NCBI GenBank assembly: GCA_037441225.1
Contig: JBBISU010000096.1
Coordinates: 1 to 11,954 of the forward strand
DNA length: 11,954 nucleotides
Direction of reading: 5' to 3'
Origin: JBBFMJ01 sp037441225
Lineage (GTDB): Bacteria; Acidobacteriota; Thermoanaerobaculia; UBA2201
Part shown: in pieces, positions 7,364 through 11,954 of the stretch
Layout: each line of letters starts with the position of its first letter
Numbering within the stretch: the first letter of the stretch is position 1
Made by a program: the position numbers and the translations under genes
Notes under the pieces: generated by a model
The model's database searches: none
Told to the model about the DNA's origin: nothing
Seen by the model: the letters and a program-made list of their open reading frames with translations, nothing else

Positions 7364-8992
7364 TCAAAGATTCTTTAAGTTCTCAATTAATTCATTTATT
7401 TTTAAAAGGGTTAAATTTGGTTCAAGAGTTTTTACGACTTCTCCTTCTTTTTTTGGTTTCAAAATAACTGATTCGTTTATGAAAGGATATAATAAAAATA
7501 TAAATCCATTGTAGTTTATCTTTAAAGAATTTCCTTCCTTTGTTTTATATATTTCTAAGTTATTTATTTCCAAATTCTGGAATAATATCTCTGCAAAGGA
7601 GTTTGATAAAATTAAAAAGGGTTCGTTGAACTCAATTGCTTCAAGAAAGTCCAGATTTTCCTCTAAATTGCTTCCAAGAATTTCATATTTTGTTTCTTCT
7701 TGAGGAAAATAATAAGGAAGAAGGTAAAAACTCCCCTTTCCCAAATACCCTCTTAACACTTGAAAATTCAAATGTTCACTTTCTTTATTCAGTAAAGAAA
7801 AAAATAACTTAAGGGAATAATCAAAAAGATTTTTTGGAATTCTGGAAGAAAAAAGTATTCCATTTCTTATATATTTTTCAAAAAAAACACTATGTTCTTT
7901 TGCTTCCTTTATACAAAAAATTTCAAGATTTTCTTTTTCTTTTAAAAAATTCCCATAAGATTTTGTATCCATTAAAATCATTTTTCCAAAATTCTTATCG
8001 ATATCTTTTATTTGGAATAAAAATAAATACCTGTGCACAACTGGATTTATCACACCAACCAAGCCAAATTTCAAGGGCTTTGTCTCTTCATCTAATTTTA
8101 TATCATTTAAATAATATCTATCCTCTATTTTTTTACAAAAATATATATTTTCTAAAAATTTTCCAATAATTTCTCCATACTTTAAATTTAAAGAAAATTT
8201 TTTCATAAAATTCAATGTTTCATCTGAAATTGAAAGCAAATTTAATATCTCTTCACAGCAAAGAGCTTCCTCAATTGAGATTTCCCTTTTAAAGAAGTTT
8301 AGAACAATTTTTCTTCCTTCTTTTGAATTTAAAAAATCTTTTCCTTGAATTATGGCATCACTAAAAATTCTTTTTATTTTATCAGATGAAACTTCATAAA
8401 AGACCTCCCCAAAAGTCCATGGAAACTCATGAGGTATTCTTAATTCCTTTTCAAGAAAATACTGAGGAGCAATGAGAATCTCCTTCAAAAGCTCTATGGC
8501 TTTTCCTCCTTTTTTATTTAAATTTTCTTCTATTTCTTTGCACAACTCATAAAAGATTTTTAATTTAAAATCTTCTGCTTTATTTTTTGGAAAATCTGGA
8601 ACTATAGAAGATAAAATTGCTGGGACCTCTGGCAAAAGTTTTTTATATTGTTTTAAATGAGCAAGGAGATATACTTTTAAAAATTCCCTTTCTGGGTCAA
8701 AAACTATGGCATTTTCAACACCTTCTTTAAAAACATTAAAATATAAAACTCTGCTTTTAAGAAGACCAGAGGGCTCTGTTGTTTCTCTTATATATCTTTT
8801 TGCTGTATATAAAACTTCTTCTAAAAAGTATTTTTCAAATACCTTTGAAAGGCGCTCCCACAAAGGACATTCTTCAATTAAGAAGCCCTTAATGTACTTG
8901 TTTTCCTTTGAAGAAATTAAAATATTATAGGGTTTTGGAAGTTTTTTTATGAGTTCAGGGCATTGCTTTTCTGGATCAATATTAAAAGGCAA
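7364..8992 (-). CDS. Unrecognised 542-residue protein, downstream of glyA
   Basis: I do not recognise a family. The protein has 542 residues and appears soluble, with no signal peptide and no clear membrane segment. Its helix-rich N-terminal half begins with a cysteine-proline pair (QCPELIKKLP, 10-19), carries a second near 42 (ECPLWERLSK) and includes a conserved-looking HEFPWTFGEVFYEVSSDK (188-205). A doubled cysteine lies at 245-246. The C-terminal half alternates short hydrophobic strands and charged loops, with FGLVGVINPVVHRYLFLFQI at 309-328. Cysteines are scattered rather than arranged as a metal site. It starts with TTG four bases after the glyA stop, with AAGGA nine bases upstream, so it is very probably co-transcribed with glyA and the dnaJ-like gene. 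A link to protein folding or one-carbon metabolism is only suggested by that neighbourhood. The length and steady codon use argue for a real gene. Confidence 0.75.
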   Translation of the reverse strand: MPFNIDPEKQCPELIKKLPKPYNILISSKENKYIKGFLIEECPLWERLSKVFEKYFLEEVLYTAKRYIRETTEPSGLLKSRVLYFNVFKEGVENAIVFDPEREFLKVYLLAHLKQYKKLLPEVPAILSSIVPDFPKNKAEDFKLKIFYELCKEIEENLNKKGGKAIELLKEILIAPQYFLEKELRIPHEFPWTFGEVFYEVSSDKIKRIFSDAIIQGKDFLNSKEGRKIVLNFFKREISIEEALCCEEILNLLSISDETLNFMKKFSLNLKYGEIIGKFLENIYFCKKIEDRYYLNDIKLDEETKPLKFGLVGVINPVVHRYLFLFQIKDIDKNFGKMILMDTKSYGNFLKEKENLEIFCIKEAKEHSVFFEKYIRNGILFSSRIPKNLFDYSLKLFFSLLNKESEHLNFQVLRGYLGKGSFYLLPYYFPQEETKYEILGSNLEENLDFLEAIEFNEPFLILSNSFAEILFQNLEINNLEIYKTKEGNSLKINYNGFIFLLYPFINESVILKPKKEGEVVKTLEPNLTLLKINELIENLKNL

Positions 8993-8996
8993 TTTA

Positions 8997-10250
8997 CTAA
9001 TTCCTTAAATTTTGATACAAAGGAAACTTTTCTACCATTTCTTCAACTTTTTTCTTGACATTTTTAATAACTTCTAAATCACCTTTTGAATTTATTACCT
9101 CTGCTATCATTTTTCCAATTTCTTCCATTTCTTTTTCTTTCATTCCCCTTGTAGTAATTGCAGGAACCCCAATTCTCACTCCAGATGTTATAAAAGGTTT
9201 TTGGGGATCATAAGGAATAGTATTTTTATTAACTGTAATATTTGCTTCTCCGAGCATCTTTTCTACTTCCTTTCCAGTTAAATTATTTTTCCTCAAATCC
9301 ACAAGCATTAAATGGTTATCAGTGCCATCTGTTACAAGTTTCAAACCATTTTCCATTAAAACATCACCAAGTTTTTTTGCATTTTTTATAATTTGATCAT
9401 TATATTCCTTAAAAGAGGGCTGTAAATCCTCATAAAAAGCCACTGCTTTTGCTGCAATCACATGCATTAAAGGTCCTCCTTGCATTCCAGGGAAGACAGC
9501 TTTGTCAATCATAGCACCTAATTCTTCCGATGAAGCCAAAATAAATCCACCCCTTGGTCCCCTGAGTGTCTTATGGGTAGTTCCTGTTATAAAATGAGCA
9601 AAGGGATAAGGTGTTGGATGGTTTTGTGTTGCCACAAGCCCTGCTATGTGAGCAATATCAGCAACCAGATATGCCCCTGCCTCATCAGCAATTTCCCTGA
9701 ATTTTTGAAAATCAATAACTCTTGGATATGCAGAATATCCACAAACAATTACCTTTGGCTTATGTTCCAATGCTAAATTTCTAATTTGATCAAAATCCAA
9801 TCTTTCTGTTTCTTTATTTACTGCATAATGGACCACACTATAATATTGACCAGTAAAGGAGACAGGGTGGCCATGGGATAAATGCCCTCCATGGTCTAAT
9901 TTCATTGAAAGAAGAGTATCTCCTGGTTTCATAACAGCAAAATATGTAGCCATATTTGCTTGCGTACCTGAATGGGGCTGAACATTTGCATAAGGAACCC
10001 CAAACAATTTTTTAAGACGCTCCCTTGCAAGTTCTTCTGCCATATCTACATATTCACATCCTCCATAATACCTTTTTTTTGGATAACCTTCCGCATACTT
10101 GTTTGTCAAAGGTGAACCAAGTGCTTCCAGGACTGCTTCTGAGACAAAATTTTCAGAAGCAATTAGTTCAAGCCCTTCATGTTGTCTTTTAATTTCCTTT
10201 AAAACTGCCTCAAAAACTTCTGGATCAAATTTTTTTAAATTATCATACAT
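8997..10250 (-). CDS. glyA: Serine hydroxymethyltransferase
   Basis: A pyridoxal-phosphate enzyme of 417 residues, full length for the bacterial family. It interconverts serine plus tetrahydrofolate with glycine plus 5,10-methylenetetrahydrofolate, the main cytosolic source of one-carbon units. Family signatures are all present: ELIASENFVSEAVLEALGS (28-46), NKYAEGYP.KRYYGGCEYVD (50-69), the cofactor loop QPHSGTQAN (91-99), DHGGHLSHGH (119-128), the cofactor-contacting DIAHIAGLV (198-206), the Schiff-base lysine in TGTTHKTLRGPRGG (Lys227), and FPGMQGGP. The ATG at 10250 sits six bases after a perfect AGGAGGT. It lies 14 bases after the dnaJ-like stop and four before the next gene, so it is the middle gene of a three-gene operon. 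No glycine riboswitch or own promoter is visible. The identification is certain. Confidence 0.98.
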   Translation of the reverse strand: MYDNLKKFDPEVFEAVLKEIKRQHEGLELIASENFVSEAVLEALGSPLTNKYAEGYPKKRYYGGCEYVDMAEELARERLKKLFGVPYANVQPHSGTQANMATYFAVMKPGDTLLSMKLDHGGHLSHGHPVSFTGQYYSVVHYAVNKETERLDFDQIRNLALEHKPKVIVCGYSAYPRVIDFQKFREIADEAGAYLVADIAHIAGLVATQNHPTPYPFAHFITGTTHKTLRGPRGGFILASSEELGAMIDKAVFPGMQGGPLMHVIAAKAVAFYEDLQPSFKEYNDQIIKNAKKLGDVLMENGLKLVTDGTDNHLMLVDLRKNNLTGKEVEKMLGEANITVNKNTIPYDPQKPFITSGVRIGVPAITTRGMKEKEMEEIGKMIAEVINSKGDLEVIKNVKKKVEEMVEKFPLYQNLRN

Positions 10251-10256
10251 TAAAAT

Positions 10257-10263
10257 ACCTCCT
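10257..10263 (-). promoter_or_regulatory. Strong Shine-Dalgarno of glyA
   Basis: AGGAGGT lies six bases before the glyA ATG and just after the dnaJ-like stop codon. It contrasts with the first genes of transcription units here, which have no ribosome binding site. Confidence 0.85.
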
Positions 10264-10264
10264 T

Positions 10265-11266
10265 TTATAATCCTTCAGGAAGTCCCGCCCTTACTGAAAG
10301 AGAATAATACTCAGACAATCTTTTAATCAATTCTTTTGCTAACTCTGATTCTTTATCAGGCAGGACAACCCTTATTTTATAATAATGATCCCCTTTTACT
10401 CCTGTTTTTGGATTTTCAACACCTTTTCCTTTTAATCTAAAAATTTGATTATTTTGAGTTCTTGGCGGAACCTTTACCTTGACTTTTCCATAAATTGTTG
10501 GAATTTCAATTTCAGAACCACAATATGCCTCTTCAATTGTTACTGGAACTTCTGTATGAATATCAAAGCCCTCCCTTTTAAAATAAGGATGTGGGTTTAT
10601 ATGGACTATCAAATATAAATCACCTGGCATTCCTCCATATGGATTTGGTGCTCCTTTTCCTTTAATCCTTAACTTTGTCCCTTCTTCAACACCTGCTGGA
10701 ATTTTAACCCTCACTGTCTCTTCACCTAAAACAACTCCTGAGCCCCTGCAAACAGAACAAACCCTCCCTTGTTTGTTTCCATAACCATTACAATTTCCAC
10801 ATTCTTTTTGAATTCTTACCTTTATAACTTTGCTCGTTCCTAAAACCGCTTCCTTGAAATCAACTATAATCTCTTCTGTTATATCTTGCCCTTTCGGTGG
10901 CTCTTTTGGCTTGCTGGGCCTTTTATGCCCAAAAACTGAAGCAAAGATTTCTTCAGGGTCAAAGACACCACCAAAAATTGAAGAAAAATCAAAGGGCATA
11001 TCTCCAGATTGATAAGTATAAGTCCTTTCATAGGGCTGATTCCCTGTAAAGTCAAAAGAGCCAAATTGGTCATACTTTTTTCTTTTTTCAGGGTCTGATA
11101 AAACAGCATATGCCTCAGATATTTCTTTAAACTTTTCTTCTGCACTTTTATCATTTGGATTTAAATCGGGATGATATTTCCTTGCAAGCCGCTTATATGC
11201 TTTCTTTATTTCTTCTGTTGAAGCATTTTTTGATACACCTAATATTTCATAATAATCCTTTGGCAT
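10265..11266 (-). CDS. dnaJ: DnaJ-like co-chaperone with a single zinc centre
   Basis: Hsp40 of 333 residues that would stimulate the DnaK ATPase and deliver unfolded proteins. From the ATG at 11266 it has a J domain (4-66, DYYEILGVSKNASTEEIKKAY, with HPD at 32-34), a Gly/Phe-rich linker (about 68-115), a short cysteine region and two C-terminal beta-sandwich domains (from about 180; KIPAGVEEGTKLRIKGKG, GDLYLIVHINPHPYFKREG). Standard DnaJ has four CxxCxGxG motifs; here only CGNCNGYG (156-163) and CSVCRGSG (170-177) remain. The first sits where motif 1 does and the second, running straight into VRVKIPAGV, where motif 4 does, so zinc centre I could form while centre II (motifs 2 and 3) is missing. 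It is thus intermediate between DnaJ and CbpA. An upstream in-frame ATG at 11281 overlaps the -10 box and lacks family homology. First gene of the operon. Confidence 0.92.
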   Translation of the reverse strand: MPKDYYEILGVSKNASTEEIKKAYKRLARKYHPDLNPNDKSAEEKFKEISEAYAVLSDPEKRKKYDQFGSFDFTGNQPYERTYTYQSGDMPFDFSSIFGGVFDPEEIFASVFGHKRPSKPKEPPKGQDITEEIIVDFKEAVLGTSKVIKVRIQKECGNCNGYGNKQGRVCSVCRGSGVVLGEETVRVKIPAGVEEGTKLRIKGKGAPNPYGGMPGDLYLIVHINPHPYFKREGFDIHTEVPVTIEEAYCGSEIEIPTIYGKVKVKVPPRTQNNQIFRLKGKGVENPKTGVKGDHYYKIRVVLPDKESELAKELIKRLSEYYSLSVRAGLPEGL

Positions 11267-11272
11267 CTTTAA

Positions 11273-11301
11273 ATTATACATTTATTTTTATTTAATTGCA
11301 A
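11273..11301 (-). promoter_or_regulatory. Promoter of the dnaJ-glyA operon, leaderless
   Basis: On the minus strand, TTGCAA (11301-11296) and TATAAT (11278-11273) are 17 bases apart, followed by TTAAAG and the ATG at 11266. The spacing is ideal for the housekeeping sigma factor. The start point should fall at or next to the ATG, so the first gene would be translated without a leader. No CIRCE operator (TTAGCACTC inverted repeat) is seen nearby. Confidence 0.65.
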
Positions 11302-11417
11302 ATTTTTGATTTGACTTATTTTTAAAAGTTGTCCTTGCAGAGCAAAGTGGTAGTGCAGTATTCCGTTATCTGTTTCTTGCATAAAATATTTGGGTAATTA
11401 AAAGAGAGCAGTAGAGC

Positions 11418-11442
11418 GTAGGGGTCCTACTTGCACGACCCG
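11418..11442 (+). repeat. REP-like hairpin module C1
   Basis: The plus strand reads GTAGGGGTCC, a loop region TACTTGCA, and CGACCCG. It is the same module as 3818-3842 in opposite orientation. It is again directly flanked by GAGCAGTAGAGC, as the other copies are flanked by the reverse complement of that 12-mer. Confidence 0.6.
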
Positions 11443-11463
11443 TAAAATAATAATCAAAAAATT

Positions 11464-11612
11464 GTAGCCGCAAGTTCTTTAGAGGCTGTCTGGTAATTAA
11501 AATTTTTAAAATTGTTATACAATATATTGTATTATCTTTTTTAATTAAACCATATATATTGTGTACTGCAAATCAAAATAAGAGATTGTCGGACAGCCTC
11601 TTTAGCCTGCGA
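11464..11612 (+). repeat. REP-like module C2, split by an insertion
   Basis: GTAGCCGCAAGTTCTTTAG (11464-11482) and CCTGCGA (11606-11612) join into one module that lines up with the minus-strand reading of 3721-3746 once the 117 bp element and one CTTTAG copy between them are removed. By hand alignment the rejoined module differs from A2 at only about four positions. Confidence 0.65.
11483..11599 (+). mobile_element. MITE-like element, 117 bp, with target duplication
   Basis: The ends are inverted repeats, AGGCTGTCTG on the left and CGGACAGCCT on the right, identical over the outer eight bases. CTTTAG flanks both sides (11477-11482 and 11600-11605) as a likely 6 bp target duplication. The interior is AT-rich with a perfect 16 bp palindrome, ATACAATATATTGTAT (11517-11532), and has no open frame. 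It must be moved in trans by a transposase encoded elsewhere. A diverged copy lies at 6966-7080. Confidence 0.7.
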
Positions 11613-11801
11613 TAAAAAAAAGAGAATTTAGCATTTAGCATTTGGCATTTAGGGTTAAACCCGAATACCGAGATGCGAAATGCGAGATGCGACAAAAAGA
11701 GCAGTAGAGCAATGGAGCAGCATCTCGCATTTGCATTTAGCATTTAGGGTAATAAACATATTCCCGAATCCCGATATGGGGGATTCGAGATGCGATCATT
11801 T

Positions 11802-11826
11802 GTAGGGGTTGCACTTGTACGACCCG
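11802..11826 (+). repeat. REP-like hairpin module C3
   Basis: GTAGGGGTTGCACTTGTACG followed by ACCCG on the plus strand. It is a copy of 3818-3842 with three changes and forms the left end of the long inverted repeat copy at 11802-11883. Confidence 0.6.
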
Positions 11827-11883
11827 TTAAAAAAATCAGAATTCCTTTATAATTTATAATTACGAGATGAGCAAGCTGAAGCC
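11802..11883. repeat. Long inverted repeat, right copy
   Basis: Reverse complement of 3761-3842. The 61 bases 11802-11862 match with three differences. The outer part (11863-11883, GATGAGCAAGCTGAAGCC) is a degraded form of the GGGCTGAGCTTGCTCAGCCC palindrome, so this copy has lost that hairpin. Confidence 0.8.
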
Positions 11884-11954
11884 AATACGAAAAAATAAAT
11901 TAACCCAAGTTGCTAAATTTTATTGATTAATAGTTTTTAATAATAAAGATTTTG

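Larger units (their letters stand above)
11335..11883. repeat. Repeat island C, gene-free
   Basis: No gene is seen from the operon promoter to the right edge. In order the stretch holds: a reversed tail motif (CCGTTATC..ATATTTGGGTAATT, 11363-11399), the 12-mer GAGCAGTAGAGC (11406-11417), a REP-like module (11418-11442), a second module split by a MITE (11464-11612), three tandem GCATTTA/G units (11631-11651), and GAGATGCG-type repeats (11670-11692). There follow another 12-mer (11699-11710), an inverted GCATCTCGCATTT (11720-11732), two more GCATTTA units, and the right copy of the long inverted repeat (11802-11883). From 11884 to the edge is plain AT-rich DNA. Confidence 0.75.

Noticed and set aside
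11279..11281. Upstream ATG as the start of the dnaJ-like gene
   Set aside because: It overlaps the TATAAT box and adds five residues (MYNLK) before the normal MPKDYYEILGV start of the family.

Overview
The window comes from a bacterium with AT-rich DNA; the intergenic and minus-strand coding DNA is full of A and T runs. It carries typical bacterial housekeeping genes (dnaJ, glyA). A tetratricopeptide/sulfatase fusion, an RCC1-repeat relic and TATAAT boxes only six bases before start codons suggest a little-studied, perhaps thermophilic or anaerobic lineage, for example an Aminicenantes/Acidobacteriota-like or WOR-3-like group. That placement is an impression from memory, with low confidence.

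Layout. The left fifth (to 2444, plus strand) is the 3' part of a large DUF499-type P-loop ATPase whose beginning lies outside the window. Proteins of this type are usually found with DNA methylases and helicases in probable defence or DNA-modification loci, but no partner gene is visible here. From 2560 onward every intact gene is on the minus strand: a family-2 glycosyltransferase (2560-3549), a predicted exported TPR-sulfatase-TPR protein (3989-6223), and a likely operon read dnaJ-like (11266-10265), glyA (10250-8997), then an unrecognised 542-residue protein (8992-7364). A plus-strand RCC1-type pseudogene (6396-6935), broken by two in-frame TAA codons, lies between the sulfatase promoter and the operon's 3' end.

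Three gene-free islands (about 3660-3940, 6936-7363 and 11335-11883) share a family of small repeats. Most are 25-27 base imperfect hairpins headed by GTAG or GTAA, the layout of REP sequences mobilised by RAYT/Y1 transposases. They are mixed with a GAGCAGTAGAGC 12-mer, a conserved AT-rich tail motif and GCATTTA/GAGATGCG short repeats. In the right island a 117 bp MITE-like element has jumped into one of the hairpins, with an apparent 6 bp CTTTAG target duplication. A diverged copy of the same element lies at 6966-7080. No transposase is encoded in the window.

Expression. The glycosyltransferase, sulfatase and dnaJ-like genes each have a TATAAT-like box exactly six bases before the preferred ATG, predicting leaderless mRNAs. 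The operon-internal glyA has a strong AGGAGGT ribosome binding site. The two translation modes seem to divide by position in the operon.
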